NCBI GenBank assembly: GCA_964557955.1
Contig: CAZLCS010000019.1
Span: 1-64,000 of the forward strand
Length of the DNA stretch: 64,000 nucleotides
DNA from: JALOOX01 sp964557955
GTDB taxonomy: Bacteria > Desulfobacterota > Syntrophobacteria > Syntrophobacterales > Syntrophobacteraceae
Reading direction: 5' to 3'
A program made the translations under genes and the position numbers. The notes below the pieces were generated by a model. It was not told the DNA's origin, made no database searches, and saw only the letters and a program-made list of their open reading frames with translations. Below, piece by piece: positions 54,097 through 63,755 of this stretch; the stretch's first letter is position 1; the number at the start of each line of letters is the position of its first letter.

Positions 54097-54981
54097 TCAG
54101 CCCGGCAGCCTGTCCAAAGCAGCTTTGCAAGGGATTGACGGCCTTGCGCCAATGCGTGTACAGCTCAGGGCTGCCGCAGCACGGGCAGTCAGGAATGCCG
54201 ATTCGACGTCTCCGCCTCGGGAGATTTCCAGGGCGAAGGCTCCGTGAAATACATCTCCTGCGCCCGTGGTGTCCTCCACTTCAACCTTCACAGCCGGACA
54301 CATCTCTTCCCTCCCCCCTTGCGTCCACAGAAATCCACCCTCTCCCAGGGTTACCGCCGCCAGAGGAGCACAAGCGGCGAGACGCCGCAGTGCACGCCTC
54401 ATGTCGGTTTCACCCGTGTAGTCTTTCGCGAACCTGGACGATGCAAGGAGATAGTCCACCAAGACAGCCAGCCGCTCCGTACCCGTGTGAACCGAGCCTG
54501 CATCCAGGATAGTGGGTGTCCCCTGCCGTCGGGCCTCCTCGGCCAGGATCAGAGAGATCTCCGGTTCGTGGCCGTCCATGAGAATCGCGCCAGGAATGAT
54601 GGTGGAGAGATCGATCTGAGAGGATGTTAGATGCGGCGTCTCACCCTTGAAGTTCACAACACTCCTCAGTCCGCCCGGTTTGACAAGAATCATGGAAAGT
54701 GGTGTCGGATGGCTGCCCCGGACGACCCACTCTGTCAGGACGCCATCAGCCATCAATTCCTTGAAATGCAGATCGCCAAAGACGTCGTGACCCAGGTAGC
54801 CGCAGAACGCGCTCCGACCTCCGAGGCGGGCCACCGTGACCGCAGCATTGGCGGCCGGCCCTCCGCCCGCCATGATCATCCGGCTGGCGAAGCACTTCTC
54901 GTCAGCACCGGGGTGGTGATCCACGAGGAACGTCATATCGAAGGAGGCGTGCCCTACGCACAGAACATCGACTCGCTGCAT
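54097..54981 (-). CDS. PfkB-family carbohydrate kinase
   Basis: This 294-residue kinase shows both PfkB signatures: GGGPAANAAVTVARLGG near residue 40 and DTTGAGDVFHGAFALE near 240, which holds the catalytic Asp and anion hole. It belongs to the ribokinase/fructokinase group; the sugar cannot be assigned. The Cys-rich DVLCVGHASFDMTFLV start is ordinary. It precedes purA by 399 bp on the same strand. Confidence 0.9.
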   Translation of the reverse strand: MQRVDVLCVGHASFDMTFLVDHHPGADEKCFASRMIMAGGGPAANAAVTVARLGGRSAFCGYLGHDVFGDLHFKELMADGVLTEWVVRGSHPTPLSMILVKPGGLRSVVNFKGETPHLTSSQIDLSTIIPGAILMDGHEPEISLILAEEARRQGTPTILDAGSVHTGTERLAVLVDYLLASSRFAKDYTGETDMRRALRRLAACAPLAAVTLGEGGFLWTQGGREEMCPAVKVEVEDTTGAGDVFHGAFALEISRGGDVESAFLTARAAAALSCTRIGARPSIPCKAALDRLPG

Positions 54982-55249
54982 CAGGTGACTCCCGCCTTTG
55001 GATCGAAAACAGCCCGCTCAGAACTGAAATATGCGCAGGAACAGCCAAGGGTTTGGAATCTCATCCTGGCCGTGTTTGCTTACTATGCCTGAGATGGCTC
55101 CGCAATGGCAAGAAAAGCTCATGTCCGCTGCGGCATTGCTTGACACGGTGATGGGATCGAAATAGAGAGCCTGAAAGGGGCTGGTCGTGCGGCGAGGCAA
55201 ACCGGCCGATTCCGATTCCGCTGAAAAGTCGAAGGATTGAAGAGAGAAC

Positions 55250-56830
55250 ATGATGGAATCCTCCCCCCTTTGGTTGCCCTGGCTGACGGGTGCTGCGGGC
55301 TTTGTCCTCGGCTTGCTTACGGCTGTGATCGTGGTTCTGAGCCGTGCCGGATTATGGAGGGAACGGCTGAGAAACGAAGTCGAGATCGAAAAGGCAGCCC
55401 TGCTGTCCCGCCTGGATGCCAAGGACCTGCAGTTGGAGAGCATGGAAATGGCCATGTCCGGGCTTCGGGAAGACGCAGACCGCCTGAATGTGGAAGTTCG
55501 GGCTCTGCTGAGCAGGAGCGCAGCTGCTGAAGAGAAGAATCTGAGGATTCCAGAGCTGACCGGGCGACTCGAAGAAAGAGACGCCCAACTCCTCGAACTG
55601 CATCAAGAGAACATGGGACTCCAGAGGAAGCTCTCTGAAACGCAGACGCGACTGGAGGAAGAGCAAAAAGCGTGGGGAGACAAGCTGCGGACTCTGAGCG
55701 ATGTGCAGGCTCGTTTGTCCGATACATTCAAAGCGATCTCTTCCGAAACGCTTCGCACCAGTGGACAGACCTTCCTCGACCAGGCGCGAGCAGTGCTGGA
55801 GAGAGTGCAGGAGGGTGCCAGGGGCGATCTCGAGATCCGGCGGCTCGCCGTTGACGAACTGGTGAAACCGTTGCGGGAATCCTTGTCGAGACTGGATGAT
55901 CGAATCCGCGAAGTTGAGAAGGCAAGAACCACAGCTTACGCCTCGCTCACCGAGCAGGTTCAGTCCCTGGGCAAGACGCAGGCCCGGCTTCACCAGGAAA
56001 CTGCGAATCTCGTCCAGGCCCTGAGGACGCCATCGGTTCGGGGCCGATGGGGCGAAATCCAGCTGAAACGGGTGGTCGAAATCGCGGGTATGGTCGAACA
56101 TTGCGACTTTTCCCTGCAGGAGACGGCCTCCGGGCGCAGCGACTCACGGCTGCGGCCCGACATGATCGTCAAGCTGCCCAATGGCCGCAATGTGGTGGTG
56201 GATTCCAAGGTGCCTCTGCAGGCCTACCTGGACGCCCTTGAAGCTGCCGACGAATCGGTAAGATCGGCGAGAATGAAGGATCACGCCCGCCAGATTCGTT
56301 CCCATATGGTGCTGCTCGGCAGCAAGTCCTACTGGGAGCAGTTTGAGCCCGCACCAGAGTTCGTGGTCCTTTTCCTGCCGGGGGAATCGTTTTTCAGTGC
56401 CGCACTGGAGCTCGACAAAGCCCTCATCGAGTATGGTGTTGAGCAACGGGTGGTCCTCGCCACGCCGACAACCCTCATCGCTCTCCTCAGGTCCGTTGCC
56501 TACGGATGGAGACAGGAGCGATTGGCAGCCAATGCGGCTCTCATCAGTGAGCTCGGGAAGTCCCTTCATGATCGCATTCAGACGATGGCGGTACACTTTG
56601 CTGAGATTCGCCGTGGGCTGGACCGGTCGGTCGAGTCGTACAATCGCGCCGTCGGTACCCTGGAGGGACGCATACTCCCTGCGGCCCGTCGCCTCAAGGA
56701 TCTCGGAATATCGAGCTCCGTCGAAATCCAGACCCTCCGTCCCGTGGAAAGGGTCCCGCGCCCCGTGGCGCAGAACAATCCTGGTGGGGCAGAGGAGGAG
56801 CGGTCGAGGAGTCAGGATGAGGATGCCTGA
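55250..56830 (+). CDS. rmuC: DNA recombination protein RmuC
   Basis: This 526-residue protein has an N-terminal membrane helix (LPWLTGAAGFVLGLLTAVIVVL), a long coiled coil (about 40-170), and the RmuC nuclease-like core: VRGRWGEIQLKRVVEIAGM, RPDMIVKLPNGRNVVVDSK and VVLFLPGESFFSAALE. RmuC limits DNA inversions between short repeats. AGAGAACA precedes ATG 55250, and 55253 is also possible. Confidence 0.92.
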   Translation: MMESSPLWLPWLTGAAGFVLGLLTAVIVVLSRAGLWRERLRNEVEIEKAALLSRLDAKDLQLESMEMAMSGLREDADRLNVEVRALLSRSAAAEEKNLRIPELTGRLEERDAQLLELHQENMGLQRKLSETQTRLEEEQKAWGDKLRTLSDVQARLSDTFKAISSETLRTSGQTFLDQARAVLERVQEGARGDLEIRRLAVDELVKPLRESLSRLDDRIREVEKARTTAYASLTEQVQSLGKTQARLHQETANLVQALRTPSVRGRWGEIQLKRVVEIAGMVEHCDFSLQETASGRSDSRLRPDMIVKLPNGRNVVVDSKVPLQAYLDALEAADESVRSARMKDHARQIRSHMVLLGSKSYWEQFEPAPEFVVLFLPGESFFSAALELDKALIEYGVEQRVVLATPTTLIALLRSVAYGWRQERLAANAALISELGKSLHDRIQTMAVHFAEIRRGLDRSVESYNRAVGTLEGRILPAARRLKDLGISSSVEIQTLRPVERVPRPVAQNNPGGAEEERSRSQDEDA

Positions 56831-57075
56831 AGAAATGGATTTTGAAGGATCATTCGTGCCTGCGGAGTAGTTTTTCAAAGATAACATAAGCTTTGTGGTT
56901 CAGTGGAGAAAATGATCCGCCGAAAGTATAGATGCAATCCATAAGAAACGTGATTCAAAGTCTGCGCGGTCGGCATGCATAGCCGGATCATTCTGCTGAC
57001 GATGACCTCTCCCGACACGCCTGAGCCAACTGCTTCTGCGGCACTCTGGGAGATGTGAGATGGGGCGGGTACACC

Positions 57076-58218
57076 ATGCGGGTTTTGGTAGTCGAAGATC
57101 ATCCCTCCATGAGAAGCATTTTGAAGAAAATGCTCTACCGGATGCAGTGCTTCGAATCCATCGAAGAGGCAGCCGATGGCGAGGAAGGCTGGCACAAACT
57201 GCGCACCGAGATTTTCCATCTGGTCGTTGCCGACATCAATATGCCGAGGCTCAACGGCATTGAGCTGCTCAAACGTTGCCGTCGCGAATCCGATCTTCGG
57301 AACATCCCTTTTCTCATCGTTTCGGGCGAGGCTCTCCAGGATGTCATTGCATTTGTCGGAGAGTGGGGCGTATTCGACTATGTTGTGAAACCCTTCTCGT
57401 ACAGCATTCTCAAGAGCCGGATTGAAGCAATGTTCGAGCGACTCCGCAACCCGGAGGATCTCCTTTTCAGGGAGGTCGAGCGGCTCAAGGAGCTGGGATA
57501 TTACAGCGAAGCTCTCCATAGAGTTGAAGAGGCTGAGGCCAATCTGAAGGACTTGAAGGCCAAGTGGCTGACCATCAAGGGCGAATGTTTATTGGCTCTC
57601 GGAAGCCTGGAAGGGGCCGAGGAGTGTCTCAACCGGGCGCTGAAGCTCTCCGAAATGTACCTTCCCGCGCACAAGACATGCGCAGAGCTCCATTTGAAGC
57701 AGGGGAACATCGACCGGGCCATCGAGTCTTTGACTCGCGCCGATGAGATCAGCCCTTTGGACACAGATCGGAAGGTCAACCTTGGCAAGCTGCTGCTCGG
57801 TCAGGGACGGGATGACGAGGGGCGAGGATACCTCGACAAGGCCGTCAAACAATCCTCACAGACCGAGCGTGGGGACATCCTGCGCAGGGTGGCCGAAGCC
57901 TACATGGAGAACGGCCATTTTGCCGAAGCCGAGGAGCTCTTTTTGAAGCTCATCAAACTGGACCCCGATCAGGTGGAGACCTACAACAGGCTTGGCATTG
58001 CTTTGCGGCGGCAGGGCAAATACGATGATGCGGAGACCTACTATCGGATGGCATTGGAGAGCCACCCCCAAAACCCCGTGATTTACTACAACCTCGGAGT
58101 GCTGCAGTTCAGCCGTCAGGACAGAAAGAAAGCTCGCCAGTCGCTCGAGGAGGCCATCCGGCTCGATCCAGGCTTTAAGAAGGCGCGCGAAGTCCTCCGG
58201 CAAGTGGAGGCTTCATAG
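57076..58218 (+). CDS. Response regulator (CheY-like receiver) with TPR repeats
   Basis: This 380-residue protein has a receiver domain (about 1-125) with MRVLVVEDHPSMRSILKK, phospho-acceptor in LVVADINMPRLNG and Lys in DYVVKPFSY. It is followed by six or so tetratricopeptide repeats (AKWLTIKGECLLALGSLEGA, VETYNRLGIALRRQGKYDDA, PVIYYNLGVLQFSRQDRKKA). It lacks a DNA-binding output. The TPR part probably mediates protein contacts. ATG 57076 is preferred; 57055 is in frame. Partner kinase is not evident nearby. Confidence 0.88.
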   Translation: MRVLVVEDHPSMRSILKKMLYRMQCFESIEEAADGEEGWHKLRTEIFHLVVADINMPRLNGIELLKRCRRESDLRNIPFLIVSGEALQDVIAFVGEWGVFDYVVKPFSYSILKSRIEAMFERLRNPEDLLFREVERLKELGYYSEALHRVEEAEANLKDLKAKWLTIKGECLLALGSLEGAEECLNRALKLSEMYLPAHKTCAELHLKQGNIDRAIESLTRADEISPLDTDRKVNLGKLLLGQGRDDEGRGYLDKAVKQSSQTERGDILRRVAEAYMENGHFAEAEELFLKLIKLDPDQVETYNRLGIALRRQGKYDDAETYYRMALESHPQNPVIYYNLGVLQFSRQDRKKARQSLEEAIRLDPGFKKAREVLRQVEAS

Positions 58219-58238
58219 CCACCCTACCCAGATTCGAA

Positions 58239-58586
58239 CTAGAGCTCCGGTGCTCCCGCCGGGATCAGGCAAACAAAAACCAGCGGAGCGTTGCCGGTGT
58301 TCTTGATCTGGTGCTCCTCTCCAGGAGGTACGAAGATCACGCTGCCAGCTCTGATGGAAGCCCACTCCCCACCCCGATAAACCGAACCTTCCCCCGAATG
58401 AACGAAAATTTCGTGCTCCCAGTCGTGGACGTGTCGTGGCGTGTGTCCATCGGAGGTCAGTTCGAATACTCGCATGCAGAAATGAGAGGCCCCATCGGCT
58501 TGACCGATGACAATCCGGCCGGTAACCCCTTTGGCAGGCAGAGTGTCGAAAACCCGCGATTCAGCTTCCGTATATTGAATAATCTT
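58239..58586 (-). CDS. Cupin-domain protein
   Basis: This 115-residue single-domain cupin has the metal-binding motifs TPRHVHDWEHEIFVHSGEG (two His, Glu) and IFVPPGEEHQIKN (His). Small cupins of this sort bind a metal and may be enzymes or sugar- or acid-sensing proteins. GTG 58586 (KIIQYTEAES) has AGGA at proper spacing; ATG 58604 is six codons upstream. It has no obvious link to the neighbouring signalling genes. Confidence 0.85.
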   Translation of the reverse strand, partial: KIIQYTEAESRVFDTLPAKGVTGRIVIGQADGASHFCMRVFELTSDGHTPRHVHDWEHEIFVHSGEGSVYRGGEWASIRAGSVIFVPPGEEHQIKNTGNAPLVFVCLIPAGAPEL

Positions 58587-58825
58587 CACTGCAGTTCCTC
58601 GCATTTCTCAATCTGCCGAATCGCTTGCGAATCTCCTCGGCAGCGATGATTCCGTCCATGTCTCGAAAGTCGGTGAGTTGACACGGAACAAGGTTCCTGA
58701 AATCCTTTTGTTCTTTCGCGGTCGATTTCCCCTTCAACCGGCCACCAGCCTGGGAACCAGCCGCAGCCCGTTGTGGTCGATGTCCTCGTCTTTGCCCTGA
58801 AGTATCCGACGGCGGCATCGTGATC

Positions 58826-59227
58826 TCAAGGCGCCATTCTTGGCGAGGTCGCTTCGTCTTTGCTCGGGAGAAAGCGTTCAATTTCACTCATGAACGTTGT
58901 CGGGTTGATCGGTTTTTCGATGTAGCCCGCGCATCCCGCCGCAAGGATGCGCTCCCGGTCGCCGTGCATGGCGTAAGACGTAACGGCCACAATTGGGATG
59001 CGGCTCGATTCATCATTCTCGGCCAGCTCATGGGCGACGGCATACCCGTCCATGACCGGCAGCTGAATGTCCAAGAGGATCAGGTCCGGTCGTCGCCGGC
59101 GGGCCAGCTCGATCCCGGTTTTGCCGTCCCGCGCCTGGATGACCAGGTACCCGTACTTTTCCAGAATAAACGTTACCAGGTAAGCGTTGCGCTCGTTGTC
59201 CTCGATAACCAGGATCGTCGCGCTCAT
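58826..59227 (-). CDS. Single-domain response regulator
   Basis: This 133-residue receiver has TILVIEDNERNAYLVTFILE at the start, the phospho-acceptor Asp in LILLDIQLPVMDG, and IVAVTSYAMHGDRE and GYIEKPINP (Lys). It has no output domain, like the DivK or CheY type. GGGAGG lies before ATG 59227. Its start overlaps the end of the upstream kinase gene by four bases, so the two form a natural pair. Confidence 0.94.
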   Translation of the reverse strand: MSATILVIEDNERNAYLVTFILEKYGYLVIQARDGKTGIELARRRRPDLILLDIQLPVMDGYAVAHELAENDESSRIPIVAVTSYAMHGDRERILAAGCAGYIEKPINPTTFMSEIERFLPSKDEATSPRMAP

Positions 59228-61245
59228 GAATGCCTCCCTTCGGGCCGCAGGATGAAGGTGAAGCGGCTTCCTTCGCCCCATTGGCTTTCAACCTGGATTG
59301 TGCCGCCCATCCCTTCCGCCAGACGTTTGCAGATGGAAAGACCGAGACCGGTGCCCTCGTACTGGCGAGTGATCCCCGTATCCACCTGTCGAAAAGGTTT
59401 GAAGAGCGTATCCAGGTCTTCCGGCCGGATGCCGATGCCAGTGTCGATGACCCGCGTGATCAGCCATCCGTCTTCGATCCGGCTTTCTACGCGAACCTCG
59501 CCCCGTTCACTGAACTTGACGGCGTTGCTGAGCAGGTTGATGAGGATCTGTTCGACACGGCGGCGGTCGCCGACGATCGAGCCGACCGTCGGCGCGATGG
59601 CGGCGCTCAGCGTCAGTCCTTTCTTCTCAGCCAGAGGGGCGATCTTTTCGAGGCAGCTCCAGATCGCTGTCGACATGTCGAACTGCTCACGGGCAAGCTC
59701 AAGCATGCCCGCCTCAATCTTCGAAATGTCAAGCACGTCGTTGATCAGCTCCAGCAGGTGTCGAGCGCTGTCCTGCACCATGTTGAGCTGCTTTTCCTGT
59801 TCACTGGTCAAGGGGCCCACCAGCCCCATCAGCAGGATGCCGGTGAAGCCGATGATGGAGTTGAGCGGGGTGCGGAGCTCATGCGACATGGTTGCCAGAA
59901 ATGCCGATTTAAGCCGGTCGGACTCTTCGGCGCGGTTCAGGGCCACTGCCAGTTCGACGGTGCGCTCCGCCACGCGACGCTCCAGTTCCGCCGCATGGCA
60001 CTGCAGTTCATCGTGGAGTCGGCGGATTTCATTTTCCGCCCGTCTCTGCTCGGTGATGTCCGTGCCGACACTCAGAATCTCGGCCACTTGTCCCTGGGTG
60101 TCCAACACGACACGATTGGCCCAGCTGATCCAAACGCGCTCCCCGTTTCGACGCATGTTCTCATTGACGTTCTGCTCGAATGCTTCCGGATCTGCGCAGA
60201 TTTTTTCCATGAGCTGCCGCAGATCGCGGCCGTTGCTCTCCCTGAGCGGGACGATGGTGCCAACCACGTGACGGCCGAGGATCTCCTCGTTGGAGTAGCC
60301 GAAAAACCGCTGGCCGAATTCGTTGAGGAAGGTGATCTCTCCCGTGGACTTCCATCGCAAAATGATGCTGTTGGCTTGCTCCACGAGCTCTCGGTACTTC
60401 CGTTCGCTTTCACGCAGTGCCTCCTCCACCTGCCTGAGCTCGGTCACGTCCTGGAGGACCTGGATGGTGCCGCTGCGCTCACCCTCCTGGTCGTAGAGCG
60501 GCACCGCAACGCCCCACAGATGGGCGCCCTCTCGGCCTCGCAAACGAGGTGCAAAGGACTCGCCATAGATCGCGTTACCCGAGCGTTTGACATACCTGTA
60601 GCCAGCCTCCACCTCCGGTGAGGGCAGGTCCAGGAGGTCCAGCAGGGTGGGGCGCCGCTCGCCGAAGAAAGGCTCCGCATAGGCATGCTCGGACAGACCC
60701 AGGATCTCCTCCTTCTTGACCCCGGTCATGACCTCGCACGCTCGATTCCATGCAATGACTCGCTTGTCTCGATCGACGGCAAAGGTGGCATTGGGGAGAA
60801 ACTCGATAATGCTGAACAGTTGCTGTTGAAGCCGATAGCGGGCCAATTCCGTCTGCACACGATTGCTGGCATCGCGAACAATGATCAGAAAGAATCCGTT
60901 CGGCAGCCTCCGGGTGCTGACCTCGGCCGTAAGACGGCTGCCGTCCTTCCGGAGCAGGCTTCTCTCCTTCGTGACGATGGCTCCCGCCAGGAGATCATCC
61001 ATGTTGATCGGATCCCGCGCAAGGTTGTCCGGATCGATGAGATTCTCGACGGCCATGCCGAGGAGCTCTTCGCGGGAGCAGCCGGTCAGGGTGGTGGCAC
61101 GCCAGTTGACAGCGACGAAACGCCCATCGGGATCGACAGCCAGCATGCCGTCAGGGGCTTCTTCGAAAAATCCCCGATAGAGATCATTTGGGTCCAGTCC
61201 GCCCGATGGTCTTTCATCTTCTCCCCGATTCTTGACGTTACCCAT
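59224..61245 (-). CDS. Cytoplasmic PAS-PAS-PAS histidine kinase
   Basis: This 673-residue kinase has no membrane segment. Three PAS domains (about 20-135, 150-275, 290-410) lead by a coiled coil to a DHp helix (ATMSHELRTPLNSIIGF, His about 453). The ATPase is complete: N-box (ILINLLSNAVKF), DTGIGIRPED and YEGTGLGLSICK. A receiver protein is encoded immediately downstream with a four-base overlap, and a hybrid kinase upstream. GGGAG precedes ATG 61245. Confidence 0.92.
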   Translation of the reverse strand: MGNVKNRGEDERPSGGLDPNDLYRGFFEEAPDGMLAVDPDGRFVAVNWRATTLTGCSREELLGMAVENLIDPDNLARDPINMDDLLAGAIVTKERSLLRKDGSRLTAEVSTRRLPNGFFLIIVRDASNRVQTELARYRLQQQLFSIIEFLPNATFAVDRDKRVIAWNRACEVMTGVKKEEILGLSEHAYAEPFFGERRPTLLDLLDLPSPEVEAGYRYVKRSGNAIYGESFAPRLRGREGAHLWGVAVPLYDQEGERSGTIQVLQDVTELRQVEEALRESERKYRELVEQANSIILRWKSTGEITFLNEFGQRFFGYSNEEILGRHVVGTIVPLRESNGRDLRQLMEKICADPEAFEQNVNENMRRNGERVWISWANRVVLDTQGQVAEILSVGTDITEQRRAENEIRRLHDELQCHAAELERRVAERTVELAVALNRAEESDRLKSAFLATMSHELRTPLNSIIGFTGILLMGLVGPLTSEQEKQLNMVQDSARHLLELINDVLDISKIEAGMLELAREQFDMSTAIWSCLEKIAPLAEKKGLTLSAAIAPTVGSIVGDRRRVEQILINLLSNAVKFSERGEVRVESRIEDGWLITRVIDTGIGIRPEDLDTLFKPFRQVDTGITRQYEGTGLGLSICKRLAEGMGGTIQVESQWGEGSRFTFILRPEGRHS

Positions 61246-61328
61246 TGGATGATCTCCCGTCGCACGCCGCGGTCCATCGTGCCAAGTTGACCGGGTACCT
61301 TTCAATCGACATTGCCGCTGGACCGGGT

Positions 61329-63755
61329 TCACGGAGCCTGTGCCTCATCCAGCACTTTGCGAACGACCATGGCGAGGTTGCTCAACGTGACCGGTTTCAT
61401 GAGCAGCTCCCGAACCCCGATCCGTCTTAGTGTCTCCGATCCGGTTTGCTCGCTGAAGCCCGTACAGATGATGATGGGCAGATCGGGCTGCAGCCTGAGC
61501 AGCTCTTTGGCAAGAGTCAGGCCGGTCATTCCCGGCATGGTCATATCCGTAATGACCAGGTCGAAAGACTGGCTGTTCGGTTGATGTATAAACGCCTCGA
61601 GCGCATCCACACTGCTCGTGTGGCAAACGGCCTCATACCCGAGGCTATGGAGCATCTGTCGCATGGCGGCAGTCAGACTCGCTTCATCATCCACGACCAA
61701 AACGCGCTCATGCCCCCGTGGAAGGATCAGCACCTCGGATTCGATCGATCCAACGGCATCGACGGCCGGGAACAGCACCGTGAAGGTCGTCCCTTCGCCC
61801 GGTCGGCTCTCGACTTCAATGCTCCCCCCGCATCCTTTCACGATGCCATGCACGACTGACAGTCCCAATCCCGTGCCCCCTCCCTGCTCCTTGGTGGTGA
61901 AGAAGGGATCGAAGATTCGATCCAGTATGATCGGATCAATCCCGTGTCCCGTGTCCCTCACCGTGAGCTTCAAGTGACGGCTTGGATGCTGGTCGGAATA
62001 GACGGTACCCGGCTCCGCTTCCACGACCTCATCGGTGAGGCTGACCTCGAGGAGACCACCTTGGTCCCGCATGGCATGCCCGGCATTCGTGCATAAATTC
62101 ATCAGGACCTGTTGAATTTTAGTGGGATCGCCCAGTACCATGCCGCGACCGTTGATACTGGAACGAATGTCTATAGTGCACGGGAGGGTGGCCCTGAGCA
62201 TTTTCAAAGCCTCTTCGAAGATCAGGCTGACCTGGACCGGTTTTATTTCCTTTTCACTCCGACGGCTGAAAGCCAGAATTTGCTGTACCAGGTCCTTGGC
62301 ACGATTGGCCGCCATGAGCACCTGGGTGAGCGGTTCGGCAATCTGCGGGTCTCTATTGGCCGACAAATGGGCAATCTCAGTGTAACCGATGATGATCCCG
62401 AGGATGTTGTTGAAGTCGTGGGCGATGCCGCCTGCCAGGGTCCCGAGGGCTTCCATTTTTTGGGCCTGCCGAAGCTGAGCTTCAGCCTGTCGACGTTCTT
62501 CCTCCGCCCTCCTCAGATCGGTGATGTCGAGAATGGAGCCGATGAGTCCGGCGACCTTACCGCCCTGACCCAGGAACGTTGCCTTGTGAAAGATGACATC
62601 GTGATGAGTGCCCAGAGCAGATTCGATGACAGTTTGGTATGTTTGGACTCCGGGCTTCCTGAACAACTCCCGGTCTGTTGCTGCATCATGGTCTGCGAGG
62701 TCTCTTGGGGCAACCTGACGGCTGTCTTTTCCGATGATTTCATCCCTCCGCAGTCCGTAGATCTGTTCAAAGGCCCTGTTGCATCCCAGGTAACGACCTT
62801 CAGCGTCTTTGTAGAAAACGGGGTGAGGCATGGCATCCATCAGATTCTGCATGAAAGCGACGCTTTCGAGCAGCCTCGACTCGATCCGCTTGCGATCGGT
62901 AATGTCCATGACGACGCCGCACATCCTGAGGGGCCGAGCATTCTGGTCCTTGAAGACTCTGCCGTTGCCCGATATCCAATGCTCAGAGCCGTCGGGCCAA
63001 ATCACACGAAACTCATGTTTAAAGAAAGCCCCTGAGGCTTTGGAATCTGCTACCTTGGCATCCAGTCCCTCCACGTCATCCGGATGGACTCTGCTGCGAA
63101 AGATCTCATAGCTGCCGTCTAATGCCTCGGGCTCAATTCCAAAAAGCCTCGCATGGCTGTCGGACCACAGAATTTCTCCAGTAACCAGGTCCCAGTCCCA
63201 CATGCCCATGCTGCCTGCATCGAGAGCCAATAGGAGCCGCTCCTCACTGAGCTTCGCCCGCCGGGTCGCCTCTTCCGCATCCTGCAGCTTGTCTTCGAGC
63301 TTGCGCACGAGGACCTGAGCGTATTCCGGGATCAGCTCCTCCCAATCGGCCTCTGGCTCGCGGGCAACCCGACGACGGGCGGATTCCGCCTGCGCGAGAA
63401 TCCGCTTGATTTGGCTGATGAAGTCGTCGGGCTCCGCAGGTTTGCGCATGAAGGCGTCGGCCCCCAGATCAAGCGCCAGACGCTCATCCTTGGGCTCCGT
63501 GTATGTGGCGGTATGAACGACAAAAGGGATGGATTTCAGTCGCTCGTCCCGTTTCCAGTGACGCAGCAGGGTGTAGCCGTCCATCACGGGCATGAGGAGA
63601 TCCGAGATGACAAGGCCGGGCGGCGTCTGCCGTGCCTTGTCAAGAGCTTCCACTCCGTGACGGGCCGTCTCCACCTCGTAGCCGCATCCCTTGAGTAATG
63701 TCTGCATCAGGTAGAGGTTCTGCTCATTGTCGTCTACCACAAGCACCCGTGTCAT
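61329..63755 (-). CDS. Hybrid histidine kinase REC-PAS-PAS-HK-REC
   Basis: This 808-residue cytoplasmic protein has an N-terminal receiver (TRVLVVDDNEQNLYLMQTLL, with Asp in LVISDLLMPVMDG), two PAS domains (about 175-420), and a DHp with GGIAHDFNNILGIIIGYTE (His about 443). The ATPase is complete (DTGHGIDPIILDRIFDPFFT, GGTGLGLSVV), and a C-terminal receiver (ERVLVVDDEASLTAAM, Asp in VITDMTMPGMTG) follows. Two receivers around one kinase core suggest an input and an output relay. ATG 63755 has GAGG upstream. Downstream are the PAS kinase (83 bp) and the single receiver. Confidence 0.93.
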   Translation of the reverse strand: MTRVLVVDDNEQNLYLMQTLLKGCGYEVETARHGVEALDKARQTPPGLVISDLLMPVMDGYTLLRHWKRDERLKSIPFVVHTATYTEPKDERLALDLGADAFMRKPAEPDDFISQIKRILAQAESARRRVAREPEADWEELIPEYAQVLVRKLEDKLQDAEEATRRAKLSEERLLLALDAGSMGMWDWDLVTGEILWSDSHARLFGIEPEALDGSYEIFRSRVHPDDVEGLDAKVADSKASGAFFKHEFRVIWPDGSEHWISGNGRVFKDQNARPLRMCGVVMDITDRKRIESRLLESVAFMQNLMDAMPHPVFYKDAEGRYLGCNRAFEQIYGLRRDEIIGKDSRQVAPRDLADHDAATDRELFRKPGVQTYQTVIESALGTHHDVIFHKATFLGQGGKVAGLIGSILDITDLRRAEEERRQAEAQLRQAQKMEALGTLAGGIAHDFNNILGIIIGYTEIAHLSANRDPQIAEPLTQVLMAANRAKDLVQQILAFSRRSEKEIKPVQVSLIFEEALKMLRATLPCTIDIRSSINGRGMVLGDPTKIQQVLMNLCTNAGHAMRDQGGLLEVSLTDEVVEAEPGTVYSDQHPSRHLKLTVRDTGHGIDPIILDRIFDPFFTTKEQGGGTGLGLSVVHGIVKGCGGSIEVESRPGEGTTFTVLFPAVDAVGSIESEVLILPRGHERVLVVDDEASLTAAMRQMLHSLGYEAVCHTSSVDALEAFIHQPNSQSFDLVITDMTMPGMTGLTLAKELLRLQPDLPIIICTGFSEQTGSETLRRIGVRELLMKPVTLSNLAMVVRKVLDEAQAP

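Noticed and set aside
58561..58887. 108-codon minus-strand frame between the cupin and receiver genes
   Set aside because: It overlaps both neighbours' ends, is Arg/Gly/Ala-rich and has no recognisable motif.
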